64,000 bases of DNA from Pollenia angustigena (taxonomy: Eukaryota; Arthropoda; Insecta; Diptera; Polleniidae). The notes under the pieces were generated by a model, which ran no database searches, was not told the DNA's origin, and saw only the letters and a list, made by a program, of their open reading frames with translations. This document shows, piece by piece, positions 54,254 to 64,000 of this stretch (position 1 is its first letter; each line of letters opens with the position of its first letter). Made by a program: the position numbers and the translations under genes. The stretch spans positions 42,284,308 to 42,348,307 of the forward strand of contig OV884056.1 in the NCBI GenBank assembly GCA_930367215.1. Reading direction: 5' to 3'.

Positions 54254-54834
54254 GGGGGTGCTTTAAAACCATGGTAGATAAGGCCATGATGGCATTATTG
54301 CTCAATTGAATGGGAGATAAAGCCATAATGGCCTTATTGTCCAATAATTGAGATGTAAGGTCATATTTAAAATTTTGCGAAATGAGATTTATAGCCATAT
54401 TTTATTTCGCATATGAGAGATAAAGCCATATTTTTTCAGAAAATTGTTATGCATGGTGTAAACATTCTGTAAAAGGGAAAATCCTTAGTTATCATTGAAA
54501 AACATTTTTTTATTCTTGTGACGCACACAGCAAAACTTTATTCAGCGAAGCCACCTGCCGCGTCCTACTGGAGGAAAAACCCCCTAAGCACGGCCACAGG
54601 CCGTCACGCAGAAAAACTTTAGTATGCGAAGCCAGATTTAAATACTTAACTTAAGTGTCTCCGGAACTGAAATGAGAGATAAAGCCATTTTCTAGTATTG
54701 CTAATGTGAGCTAAGGCCATGATAGCTTTATCTCCTATTCAAATGAAAAAAAAACAAAAAAGGCTTTATCTCCCTATTGAATGAGAGATAAAGCCATCAT
54801 GGCCTTATCTACCATGTTATTAAAGCACCCCCTC
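54254..54834. mobile_element. 581-bp TIR element with AAAGCCAT repeats, TSD CCCTTTACC
   Basis: GGGGGTGCTTTAAAACCATG continuing GTAGATAAGGCCATGATGGC faces an inverse copy ending TTAAAGCACCCCCTC. The 9-bp CCCTTTACC lies on both sides (54245-54253, 54835-54843). GAGATAAAGCCAT(AATGGC) and its inverse recur about eight times inside. Organisation parallels 49927-52153 (G-rich ends, subterminal repeats, 8-9 bp duplication), so a Mutator-like type is inferred. Non-coding. Confidence 0.8.
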
Positions 54835-54901
54835 CCCTTTACCATGGTGCGATAAGAACACAAAGTTATATAAATACCATTTTAAAGATGTAAATAAATA
54901 T

Positions 54902-55320
54902 GATTGTGCCACGCCCTCTTCTTCAATCCCGCCCACATATTTTAGGATGTTGTGTACTGATAACCAAGATGGCGTGCTCCAGATATACAGATGTCTTTAA
55001 TGTCTTTGTACCGGAGGTGCCACGTCCATTTTTAAGTGAAGCTATGTGTATTAAATTCGGAAAATTTTCTCTTACCGCTCTTTAGAAATCAATAAACCTA
55101 TTTTGTGCTACGCCTACTTCTCCAATCCCGCCCATATTTTTCCGGATGTTGTCTAACGAAAACAAAGATGATTGTACGTAATTTCCACAATGTAATGTAA
55201 TTTCTTTAATGTCTGTGTGGAAAGTGTCACGTCCACTTCTCCAATCCCGCCCACATTTTGCCGGATATTGTGTATTGATAACCAAGAGGCTTGTACCTAA
55301 TTTGGAAATTTTGGCTCCTG
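54902..55320. repeat. Three diverged tandem units (CAATCCCGCCCACAT)
   Basis: CAATCCCGCCCACATATTTT near 54926, CAATCCCGCCCATATTTTTC near 55123 and CAATCCCGCCCACATTTTGC near 55245 each precede GGAT(G/A)TTGT and ACCAAGA-like text. Spacing about 200 and 120 bp. Probably part of an element that carries internal repeats. Confidence 0.65.
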
Positions 55321-55390
55321 CAGTTCTTCAGATATACATAAAAATAAAATAAAAACAACAACAACAACAAGGAATTTATAGGTAAACTTA

Positions 55391-55797
55391 TGGCCAATTT
55401 TCAGGATTGATATTAAAACACATTTATTTTTAAAATCGTTTTAAATACAAAATTCTCTTCTTCACTAAAAACTTAAGTGAAACTTAAGTCACCGATGTGG
55501 TACACTTAATTTCAACTTAAGTTTCCATTGTAATATTTTAGCAAGGTGGCCTCAATATCACAACAATACAACAACAACAGGCAAAGCATTAACAGTCAGC
55601 TGTTTTTTCAGACCACCTTGTAAATAAATACACTTTTTTATATTTTTTTTGTATTTAGTAGTGCTACCATACTTTTATCTTAATTAAATAAGACTTTTCA
55701 AATAAAACTCAAAAAACCAATCTGTTTTAAATACGATTTAAGTTTGTTATGAAAATTAACTTAATATTAATTAAAATACTATCCTGAAAATTGGGCA
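55391..55797. mobile_element. 407-bp Harbinger-like element, TSD TTA
   Basis: TGGCCAATTTTCAGGAT and ATCCTGAAAATTGGGCA are the ends; TTA lies on both sides (55388-55390, 55798-55800). AACTTAAGT phrases recur. A smaller MITE is nested at 55552-55620. Confidence 0.75.
55552..55620. mobile_element. 69-bp nested miniature element (CAAGGTGG ends)
   Basis: CAAGGTGGCCTCAATAT faces TTTCAGACCACCTTG. Very short TIRs, no clear duplication; lies within 55391-55797. Confidence 0.5.
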
Positions 55798-55800
55798 TTA

Positions 55801-57556
55801 GAGGCTGAATTTTAATAGAGAAATGCCATGGACATTTATATATACCAACCAAGTCCCAATCGTTTTTGGGGTCTTCAGAAAATCCATTCCAACAAACAGC
55901 CGGACATCGCTCAATAAATGAAAGAGTGAAAGATATGTCAATGGCATCGTTTTTGCCGCTGATGACTTTTTAATCCGACATTAAATTCTGGCTGGCGCTT
56001 ATGCCATCTCGGATCCTTCCCCCTAGAGTCCGATTTTTTGTACGTCCCAAGAAAGTCATTCAACAACTTAGTATGTATAGCTTTAACTATACTCATTTTT
56101 ATGTTACGCCTCAAAGTTAAGTGCGTCTTTCTTTTTACATACATGTTACATACAACCAGGTCAATCCCAATAAAAATAAAAAAAATTTGCACCATTCACG
56201 CCCTAGAATGAAAGGTATATCAATAAAATTTCTAGAAGTTTGAAAAAAAATGTTGCCGCACCTCCAAACACAGCACTTTTTGCTTTTTACATATAGCGCC
56301 GACATTTAAAGTCAGATCTCAACATTGTCAATATCATTGTTAAGCCACTGTCAAGTCATAAACAATGGCAAATTACGGCGCTATATAAAAAAAAACATAA
56401 AGGGGTGTATGTTTTAGAAACAACATTAATATATCAAGGTTTCGTTATAATGTGCTAAATTCCCATTTCATACTATTAACAAACTGAAGTTTACTGTTGA
56501 TGGGATAAGCTATTCCTATGCGCATTTCACTGGTTGCTTAGGCCAGATCGTCAGGAAACTTCATCCAAAGATTTTAGAAAAACTAAAGATATTATATAAA
56601 TAAAACTGTGAAACGAATAAGAATTATAAGCTCCCAGTTTTACTTGTAACAATATCAAAGCTTAAACAAAAACAACAACAATAATCTGTGAGTTTATCTT
56701 TTCTTACAATCACATGTTTATTTTTTATAAATCAAAGTTTTTCTTGGGATTTCATTCCAGGGGGCCATTTGTAGTCCTATATTAACATTTTGCATATCGT
56801 TAATCATGTCTTCAGTTGAAAAAAGCAACGTATAAAGTACAAAGTATTCCATGTGACTCGGCCCTGATACGGAGGTTGCGAACGTATTGCCATTGAAAAA
56901 GAAAAATTAAGAAGATTGTATGTATAATGACATTATTTTTATGTTTTCAAATCAAATATTTGAAAACAAATTAAAAAGGACAAACATTTGAATTTTTAAT
57001 TTTCTTATATTATTTTCAAAACAAAAGAACCAACTACGTTTACGACGTAATTGTGGGTAAATAAAGCGTGTTTGAAAATATTTACGGCGTTATTTCTTAC
57101 GTTCTTTTGGCGTTCGACCTAATTGTGTTCCTTACACGAAGGTTAAGGTTCTATCACTTGCGGACATTAGACACACACTAAAACAATACAGTGTTGTGTA
57201 CATAAAAATAAAAAAAAGAGGTCAAACAAGTTTTACCAAATGCTGTAAAATTAACCATTGGGGTCTCAGCTACACCATGACTTTAATATGTTTAGGGATA
57301 ATGGTTTTTGTTTGTTTTTGTTTACATACAAATACAGTAAGCCGCAAAACTACGCATACGTCTCTTTTAAATTTTTATTAAGATGTATCCCCCCCGTATT
57401 CATAAACGATTATTCAATTTAACAAGCATTTATTAAGGAAAATTTTCAAAGAAAAACTGTTTTGTAAACCTTTATTAAATTTAAAATTTTTTTATGATTA
57501 CAGGCACACACAATTGTTTTTAATTTACAGGTTTAGTTTAATTTTTATAAAAAAAA
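55801..57556. other. AT-rich interval, one small MITE, no gene
   Basis: Apart from the miniature element at 56291-56386 nothing is supported; open frames are short. Confidence 0.5.
56291..56386. mobile_element. 96-bp MITE (ATATAGCGCCG ends)
   Basis: ATATAGCGCCGACATTT and the inverse of AAATTACGGCGCTATAT; inner CAATATCATTG-like palindromic text. No certain duplication. Confidence 0.55.
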
Positions 57557-57600
57557 CTAGCTGCTTGTTCCCGGCGCTGCTCGGGATTTTCCGAATAAAA
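57557..57600 (-). mobile_element. Helitron 3' end (minus strand)
   Basis: On the minus strand: CGGAAAATCCCGAGCAGCGC, then CGGGAACAAGCAGCTAG and T. A GC-rich hairpin a few bases before CTAG is the Helitron 3' signature. The body upstream includes the shared block 57662-57748; its 5' end was not found. Confidence 0.6.
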
Positions 57601-57661
57601 CTAAAAAATTAAATACTGGAGATTTTTGGTAATAACTTGGCACCAGCTCTATCTACCAGTT

Positions 57662-57748
57662 GACGTTCCCGCGACAATTGGGTCTGCGTACCGGAACGAC
57701 TCGGAGCATCAACTGCGCCGACCAAAGATTGTCAACTCAGCAACACCA
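57662..57748. repeat. Dispersed repeat block (GGAACGACTCGG), copy 2
   Basis: TACCGGAACGACTCGGA and GACCAAAGATTGTCAACTCA match 366-456. Lies about 100 bp from a Helitron-type end. Confidence 0.6.
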
Positions 57749-57832
57749 ATACAAGTCGAGCTGTTACAACAACAACCAGTTGAATTTCATCCACATCGTA
57801 CCAAAATTTAAATATCACGACAACAGCGCCAC

Positions 57833-58027
57833 CCAAGGCGAATTGACTAGAAGGTGAGGTGAACTCTACAACTACAATGCTTCTGTGGTCGGGTTGTCAA
57901 AAATATTGCTAGTAAAAAAACAGGTTTGTTTACATAAAAAACAAGTTTGTATACAAACTTTGGCAAGTCGACCACCGAAAAAACACCATATGTTGACTTG
58001 ACCCCTTCTAGTCAATTCGCCTTGGCG
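57833..58027. mobile_element. 195-bp element with CCAAGGCGAATTGACTAGAAGG TIRs
   Basis: CCAAGGCGAATTGACTAGAA continues GG and is exactly inverse at 58006-58027. The middle has an ACAAGTTTGTATACAAACTT palindrome. Flanks (CAC, CGT) show no duplication. Confidence 0.65.
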
Positions 58028-58839
58028 TCACCTATCCGGATTAAACTTAAGAAACCTGGCTCCAGACTTAACTAATTTATTGTCCAATTTTGGTCAATCG
58101 GTCCAGCAAATAGTATTTTGTGAACAGCTGCTTGAAAATAAAAATTATTTTAATTTTTTTTTTTAGTTTTAACTTGAATAAACACAAATACAAAAATTTT
58201 CCTTAATCAGCTGCCCCTGAAGGAAAGAAAAATTTATTTATTTTATTTTTATCAAAATTTTGGCAATTTTTAATTTTAATCTTAACTAAATCGATAAATT
58301 ATGAACAAGGACAATAAAACTTATTTTTTTGTGCGTCTATAGGTATGCTTATGCAGTTTCCCAAGTCTAAAGTTGTAGTTTTACGTATTTATCTATTAAA
58401 AGTATACCAACTTCCAACTTTAATATAAGGGCTCTTGTTCTTCAGAAATTAAAGCCATCAATGGACATTGAACAAAACAGTCCTAAACATATCGTACCGA
58501 ACCAAACATTGAAAGTCAGCTTCGTGAAAATCAACATATTATAGAAACACAACAGGTGAATTAAGCCACAGAAATCAATTCCGGTAAAAGTGATTTCGTT
58601 TTATGTGAAGCAAGATTCGAAATCACTTCCACTTTCGATCGGAATTAATTTATGTGACAGGCCTGATTGACTATACAAGTATACAATTTTAATATGTGAA
58701 ATGTACATGCACTTTTTCCTCTAAAGGCCCTCTCAAAATTTACACGTTTTAACTTTTTACAGGAGAATTATAAATAGTTGTCATATCTCTAGTAGTAGTA
58801 GTAGTTTGCCTTTATGATATAATTTATAAGTTTGAAAAT
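58028..58839. other. AT-rich interval, possible tiny MITE
   Basis: Around 58565-58660 GCCACAGAAATCAATTCCG faces CGGAATTAATTTATGTGAC, a likely ~100-bp miniature element with uncertain ends. Otherwise nothing. Confidence 0.4.
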
Positions 58840-58963
58840 TAATCTTAAACGATTTTGAAATAGGTTTTAAAACCGATTTTGAGGTTCGATTAATCGATTT
58901 CAAAAACCGAAATAAAAAAAGTCGATCGAATATCGATTTTGGAGTCCATTTACCATTCCCTAG
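58840..58963. mobile_element. Possible hAT end (TTTACCATTCCCTA)
   Basis: Contains TCGATTAATCGATTT and TCGATCGAATATCGAT palindromic phrases and closes with CCATTCCCTA, the inverse of a TAGGGAATGG-type hAT end. The other end was not found, so it may be truncated. Confidence 0.4.
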
Positions 58964-59663
58964 TTTATATGAACCACAATATAAAAAAGTTAAGATATTT
59001 AAAAAAACTGTCCTGTAGTCGTTTCACGGTAAAGTTTAATGAAAACAAATAAGAAAATCGATTTAAAAAAGCCAGTAAATTGCCGCCTGCAAAGCTGACC
59101 GAGTAGAATAAAAGGTATATTAGGCGCTCCTTTGAATAATAACCATTTGCCAGCGACGCACAAAAACCGTTGAGTTACAAAAATATCAAAATACTTAAGT
59201 TTAACCTGATACTGTGTGACTGTGTTAAAAGAAAAAAGGTCTTAAGTCATGTGTCCATTGAAAAAAACGCCTCATTAACAAAGTCAACAGACAAAGACAA
59301 AAATGTACCAAAGGAAGCCCCAACATTTATGCTAGTTTTTGTAAAAAAATTGTCATTTTTTTTGGGTGGTTGTTCTACATTTTGATATATAACTGTGTAC
59401 CTACTGAAGCGATTTTGCTGGATTTCAATTCCAATCTGCGTCGGAAAACTAGAAACAATGAGACAACAATATTGTTATTTTCTTTAGATTGAGCATGATT
59501 TTAGCAGACAGACGGACATGTCTAAATCGACTTAGAATTACTTAAGGATCCGGAATATATATATATATACTTTAAGACTCCATAAAGTATATACATATAT
59601 ATATATATAAGAATATAAGAAAAGTTTCACACGGAATGACAAACTTTCAATATACATACTTAT
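58964..59663. other. AT-rich interval with (TA)n tracts
   Basis: Two TATATA stretches near 59557-59570 and 59593-59609 flank an inverted GACTCCATAAAG/CTTTAAGACTCC phrase. No gene supported. Confidence 0.5.
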
Positions 59664-60053
59664 TAGGAATGCCAAACGGAAAATCCCGACTCCCGAGATT
59701 TTTCGGGATTGATAAATCTCGAATCCCGGGATTTATTTTTATTAATCCCGGGATTTTTCGGGATTTCTAATATATCAACTTTTGTTTACAAAAATGTTCG
59801 TTTTTATTGAATTTTTATAATCCATACAAAAAAAAAATTATTAAAAATTATATTTCAGTTGTATTTTTTAATTTTTATAATTCTTATTTCTCTTTTTTAA
59901 AAATATATGTTATATATATAACACCTTTTGAAAATTCATAAATAAATAAAATGTGTTGTTTATTTAAAAAAACCCCCGAAAAATCCTGGGATCCAGAAAT
60001 CCCGGAATTTCGGGATCGGGATTTTCTAAAATAAATCCCGATTGGCATCCCTA
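59664..60053. mobile_element. 390-bp hAT MITE, CGGGATTTTT-rich ends, TSD ATACTTAT
   Basis: Left TAGGAATGCCAAACGG and right CCCGATTGGCATCCCTA are inverse with few changes. Exact 8-bp duplication ATACTTAT (59656-59663, 60054-60061). ATCCCGGGATTTTTCGGGAT-like phrases recur at both ends. Confidence 0.9.
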
Positions 60054-60067
60054 ATACTTATACGTAT

Positions 60068-60602
60068 GTGAAGATAAACATGAAAAGTTAAATTCATTTT
60101 TAAAAATATCTCATGCGATAAAAAATATTTAAAAAAAATATCGCATGCGTATTATAAAGAAAATACGACTATTTACACGAAATTTTACAGTTTTTATTAA
60201 AAATCAATTATTTTTATTTAATATTTAAAAATAATTAGATATTTTATTAGTCTTTTTATATTAAAATTTATGATTTTTGGAAAAATATGACTTAGAGTGA
60301 AATTCTCATGAAAGTGCTCTGTGATATGTGGATATGGCCACTGTGTCCAAACCCTTCCATCTCAGAGAATCAAACCTAATGGAAATATAGTTTATTGTAG
60401 CATTGTCCATAGTCTTCATTTTCCATTAGGTGTGATTTCCTGAGATCAGTGGCCATATTGATTGATTTTTAATAAAAACTGTAAAATTACGTGTAAATAG
60501 TCGTATTTTTTTTTATAATACGCATGCGATATTTTTTAAAATATTTTTTATCGCATGAAATATTTTTTAAAAATGAATTGAACTTTTCATATTTATCTTC
60601 AC
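60068..60602. mobile_element. Element with ~142-bp TIRs
   Basis: Left arm 60068-60209 and right arm 60461-60602 are inverse copies (for example TTTTACAGTTTTTATTAAAA; GCATGCGATATTTTTTAA). ATCTCATGCGAT phrases recur within each arm. The about 250-bp middle holds a smaller inverted element. Superfamily not determined. Confidence 0.75.
60334..60456. mobile_element. ~120-bp MITE nested in the long-TIR element
   Basis: ATGGCCACTG and CAATCTCAGAGAATCAAACC-like text on the left pairs with GTGTGATTTCCTGAGATCAG, TGGCCAT on the right. CCTAATGGAAA/TTTCCATTAGG pairs in the middle. Ends approximate. Confidence 0.6.
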
Positions 60603-61394
60603 AAACGTCATACTTATGTACATACCCTTTTCACAACTAGTTATGGTGGAGAGTAAAACACTAAACAATATTTAAAAAAAAGGACTGCTGTGTCCCCAGC
60701 TTTGCTGGTTACTGTATGTATGTACATATATTTTAATTTGTAAGTATCATTATAGTTTTATTATTGTTTTGTTTGGATTAAAAAATTTTTTTATTGTTTT
60801 ATTTTATTGATTCTTGATATTGTTTGCACATCAATTTAAAAGTTATTGCTAATATTGATACTGTTGTTTTCCCCCCAAGTTCCCGTATTTATACCGTTTA
60901 CTACATTTCTATTATGTTTACAGTAAGTTAAAGGTAAAATATAATTTTTTTTTTCTCAAAGTTTAACAAAATCAATATAAGGAAAAATAGTTTAACGCCA
61001 TAATCTAAAACAAATAGAAATAAGAAAGAACGATAAGCTGTGATTGGTTGAACGTTTGTGGTTATTTTATTATAACTAAATTAAATTTTATGTACTTGTA
61101 CTTGTAAAAGTTTGCACAACTAGTTAAGAAATTTTTAATGATGAGTATTTTTCAAAGTATTTAACCACATCATTATAATTACAGTTTTCAAGGATGTGAA
61201 ATATATGTTGAAAGGAAACTATGCGAAAACTTCCATAATAAATCCATATAATTCCACATGAACAACGTTGTTATTAAATACTTTTATAAATATATTTTAT
61301 TAGTCCACATAAACCAACATGTACACACAGAAAAAAAAATACCAATGTTAAAATAATAAAATAACATGGCGAAATGTTGACTAAGGGCTAAAAA
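60603..61394. other. AT-rich interval, doubtful Helitron scrap
   Basis: GTGTCCCCAGCTTTGCTGGT near 60687-60706 resembles an eroded Helitron hairpin on the minus strand. No gene seen. Confidence 0.35.
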
Positions 61395-61700
61395 ATTAGA
61401 GCAAGTTAAACCCTATTTTTTGTTTAAAATCTGTTTAAACCAACAAATCTACAAATCACTTAAAATATAAACCATCTTTAAACGCATAAAACTGGTCGTT
61501 TAAATAAAGCATCCATTTAAACCAATACAGACCATATGAATTTGATAGAATTTATCGTAGTGCTGCCACATGCTATTTTTTTAACAACATGTAATACATG
61601 GGACACTGATTTATAGTTGTTGAGTTTAAACTTCATATAAATTCAAGTATAGTTCAACTAAACTAGCGTTTAAACCATCGGTGATTTATTAGCCATAAGA
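61395..61700. repeat. Dispersed repeat, uninterrupted partner of 43755-44575
   Basis: GTTTAAAATCTGTTTAAACC, CGCATAAAACTGGTCGTTTA, CAGACCATATGAATTTGAT, GTAGTGCTGCCAC and GGTGATTTATTAGCCATAA align in order with the other copy. It lacks the hAT insertion and so shows the pre-insertion arrangement. Confidence 0.75.
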
Positions 61701-61894
61701 ATCATGGTAAATTTCTGCAAAAGTATGCCCTTTATTTATGAAAAATGAAAAATATTAAAATAACCTTAAATCACGTTTATTTAATATTATTCACTGTTAA
61801 AATAACATTGTTCAATATTGACATGCATACATACTTAAGTATGTACATTTTTTTATTTTCATGTTTAAAATATGTTATATAAGAACATTTAAAA

Positions 61895-62330
61895 AAAACG
61901 TTTACCCCCCCCCCCCTAGATTTATCCTGGCTACGACCATGTATTCGTGTTTTGTCATCGGGAATATGTATACCTGCGAAGTTGCATCCACTTGCATTGA
62001 GTATAAGGCGGTTTAATTAACGTTACAAGATTTGATTTTCCGAAGTGAAGCTAAAGAAAAGGTTTTAAAAAAATGTTGCCCCCCCCTAGATTTTATCCTG
62101 GCTACGCCCATGTATTCGTGTATTGTCGTCGGGAATATGCATGCCTGCAAAGTTTCATCCATTTGCATTGAGTAAAAGGCGGTCAAAAAAGCATTTTACC
62201 AAAAAAAAATTGTTGCCCCCCCCCCCCTCCCCAAGATTTTATCCCGGCTACGCCCATGTATTCGTGTACAAGATTTGATTTTCCGAAGTGAAGCTAAAGA
62301 AAAGATTTTAAAAAAGAAGACAATTCCCGT
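61895..62330. repeat. Three tandem units with poly-C starts
   Basis: Units start with C runs at 61907-61918, 62079-62085 and 62216-62225, each followed by TAGATTTTATCCTGGCTACG-like text and CCATGTATTCGTGT. TTTGATTTTCCGAAGTGAAG, then CTAAAGAAAA, follows units 1 and 3. Likely the internal or 3' repeat of a retroelement. Confidence 0.7.
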
Positions 62331-62655
62331 ATTCTTTTAATAAAAATTGTTAAGTTAAATAGTACATCAAGTTCAAAGTAGAATGATGACGAAAACCATA
62401 TCGGGCCATTCTGCTGATGCTTCTGTTAACAAAGGAGATACAAAACAAGTGAAACATATGTTACAGGTGTAAGTGTTTTGAATTATTCTTAAATAAATGC
62501 ATATGTTGTCTTCACACTGTCATATCACACTCCAATCAATTTGATAAATGAACATGAATTATAGTTATTTTAAAAGAAAAATGTTGTTCGCAAGTTATTT
62601 TAAAATCATGTTAAATTAACATGAAACAACAATGAAGCAAAATCACTACTGAAAA
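62331..62655. other. AT-rich interval, no gene seen
   Basis: CATATCGGGCCATTCTGCTG near 62397 resembles 29315-29335. Otherwise nothing supported. Confidence 0.4.
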
Positions 62656-62664
62656 ATGTAAAAT

Positions 62665-62924
62665 GGCGACACGAAATAACAGCCGATGAAATAACGCCCA
62701 ATTAGAAAAATGAAATAAATCCCAATAAAATTGCAAAATTTGGAAATTGGGCCTAATTTCGTTTTTTGGGCTTTATTTTATAACGAAATTACCCCAAATT
62801 TAAATATGAAATAAAAGCCAAAAAAAAACGAAATTAGGCCCAATTGCCAGATTTTGCAGTTTTGTTAGGGTTTATTTAACTTTTCTATTCGGCGTTATTT
62901 CATCGGGTGCTATTTCGTGTCGCC
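62665..62924. mobile_element. 260-bp GAAATAAC-repeat MITE, TSD 8-9 bp
   Basis: GGCGACACGAAATAACAGCC (left) and the inverse GGGTGCTATTTCGTGTCGCC (right); the TIR-like pairing runs over about 45 bp. ATGTAAAAT lies on both sides (62656-62664, 62925-62933). GAAATAACGCCCAA, AAATTAGGCCCAATT and inverse phrases recur. Related in style to 49927-52153. Confidence 0.8.
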
Positions 62925-63021
62925 ATGTAAAATCAACCTTGTTTTGAACGAATTAACATTGATTTTTTTCTGTGTGTATATATTAGTACCTCCTCTAGGC
63001 AGCAAGAATCTGCGTACAGAC

Positions 63022-63561
63022 CAGTGTTCGAAAATAAACACTAAATATCGTTTCTTAATGTTCGGTTTGGTAGATTTGTGGAAAACACAAACGCTAAAAG
63101 TGTTTATGTAGAAAATCATTAAAAAAAATAACGTTTCCCTGTTAGTCATCTTTCGAACACAAAAATATTACTGTTTTTATCGAACTCAACAAAAGATGTA
63201 AACATTTAATTTCGTTCGGTTTTTTTTTAAATCCACAAACTTCAATGCGTTCGGTTCGGCTCGTTAATGTTCGTCCCTTTTAACTGGTAAAAAGAAAACA
63301 AACATTTTTTACAAAAACAAAATACACACACGAAAAAAACATTATAGAACATTAAAATATAATGTTTTTCTACAGTATCACTACAATTGTTTTGTTTTTT
63401 AACGAAGAACCGAACATTATATAATGTTCGGTTTTTTCTTGAAAATAGTTACGAACGGTATTAAGGGTTGTGTATGTCTACACAATCACTAAAAAAATAG
63501 ATATCGTTCCTGGGTGTGTGAGCCGAACGTTAAATAATGTACTGTTTATTTTCGAACACTG
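63022..63561. mobile_element. hAT MITE family 1, copy C, TSD GTACAGAC
   Basis: 540 bp, CAGTGTTCGAAAATAAACA TIRs, exact 8-bp duplication GTACAGAC (63014-63021, 63562-63569). The body matches 43990-44539 throughout, including TTCGGTTCGGCTC and TCGTTCCTGGGTGTGTGAGC. Confidence 0.9.
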
Positions 63562-63569
63562 GTACAGAC

Positions 63570-64000
63570 TATTCAATATATTTTAAAGTAAAATTTTACA
63601 AATAAAAATCGGAAAATTATAAAAGGTTTTTTTTTTTTTAATTTGCAAGGTATGGCAATATCTTAAAACAATAGTATGGTAACTTTACGCGTATGCAAAA
63701 GTCTGCGTACACAGAACAGAATTTTGTAACTGATTTTTGTTGTTGAACATAAATAATACCATTACACTGCAGTTTTATTTTTAAAAGCATCAAAAATATC
63801 GAGCTTTTGGTTTTTAGAAAGTTTTTGTTTCAAATTGCAACAATATTCAAGTAACGTCGAATCGAAAAGAAATAAATATTGCTGAACGCAAAATTTTATT
63901 GTATTTGTGAAATGAAGAAAAGGCTAACTCCTCTATCCAGAGATTAATAGATAATAAAGAAAAAAGCAATGGTTTTTGATATGAAGGGCTCAGAGCTGAA
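63570..64000. other. AT-rich end of window, no gene seen
   Basis: No supported feature up to the window edge. Confidence 0.55.

Overview
This 64 kb window is AT-rich eukaryotic DNA, almost certainly from a higher fly (Diptera, Cyclorrhapha). The inference rests on its transposon fauna: many mariner-family transposases of the DD41D (rosa-like) type, hAT miniature elements, Helitron ends, RTE-like LINE pieces and a Penelope-like fragment, together with splice-like exon signals and the absence of any bacterial gene organisation. It reads as intergenic or long-intron sequence saturated with decayed, nested mobile elements. I see no rRNA, tRNA gene, CRISPR array or intact long cellular gene.

Layout. 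1-10 kb: a DD41D relic (961-1886), a large inverted repeat with a tRNA-like SINE head (3449-4105), a PIF/Harbinger-like MITE (5410-5628), and a 1.2 kb terminal-inverted-repeat (TIR) element holding a broken Helitron with a 247-bp tandem duplication (8200-9407). 9.4-22 kb: a TTAA-flanked element, a DD41D relic (12591-13531), LINE fragments (15813-16330, 17182-17459), another DD41D relic, then a hAT element (19823-21092) with a DD41D copy nested inside. 22-33 kb: a 2.1 kb hAT element with AACCGGTT-rich ends (23715-25819), a Penelope-like fragment with a hammerhead-like core (26301-26613), and the best cellular-gene evidence: a minus-strand 185-nt exon (27036-27220) of a membrane protein plus a compatible 30-nt microexon (30995-31024). 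33-45 kb: an RTE reverse-transcriptase relic split by a MITE, a second Tc1/mariner-type relic, DD41D copies, palindromes and two copies of a hAT MITE family. 45-53 kb: a Helitron, a 2.5 kb hAT (46159-48701) containing two other elements, and a 2.2 kb element (49927-52153) with 8-bp target duplication that carries a jerky/Tigger-like transposase relic itself split by a MITE. 53-64 kb: possible exons of a plus-strand gene with a TATA box (53761-54029), a second 9-bp-duplication element (54254-54834), more MITEs, a hAT (59664-60053), tandem repeats, a small relative of the 2.2 kb element (62665-62924) and a third hAT MITE copy.

No element in the window appears able to make an active transposase. 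The terminal repeats and target duplications are unusually well preserved, so the insertion order can be read directly. The most noteworthy items are the GAAATAAC-repeat family with 8-9 bp target duplications, the recurrent loss of the same transposase segment in unrelated DD41D copies, the hammerhead-like core and the candidate cellular exons.
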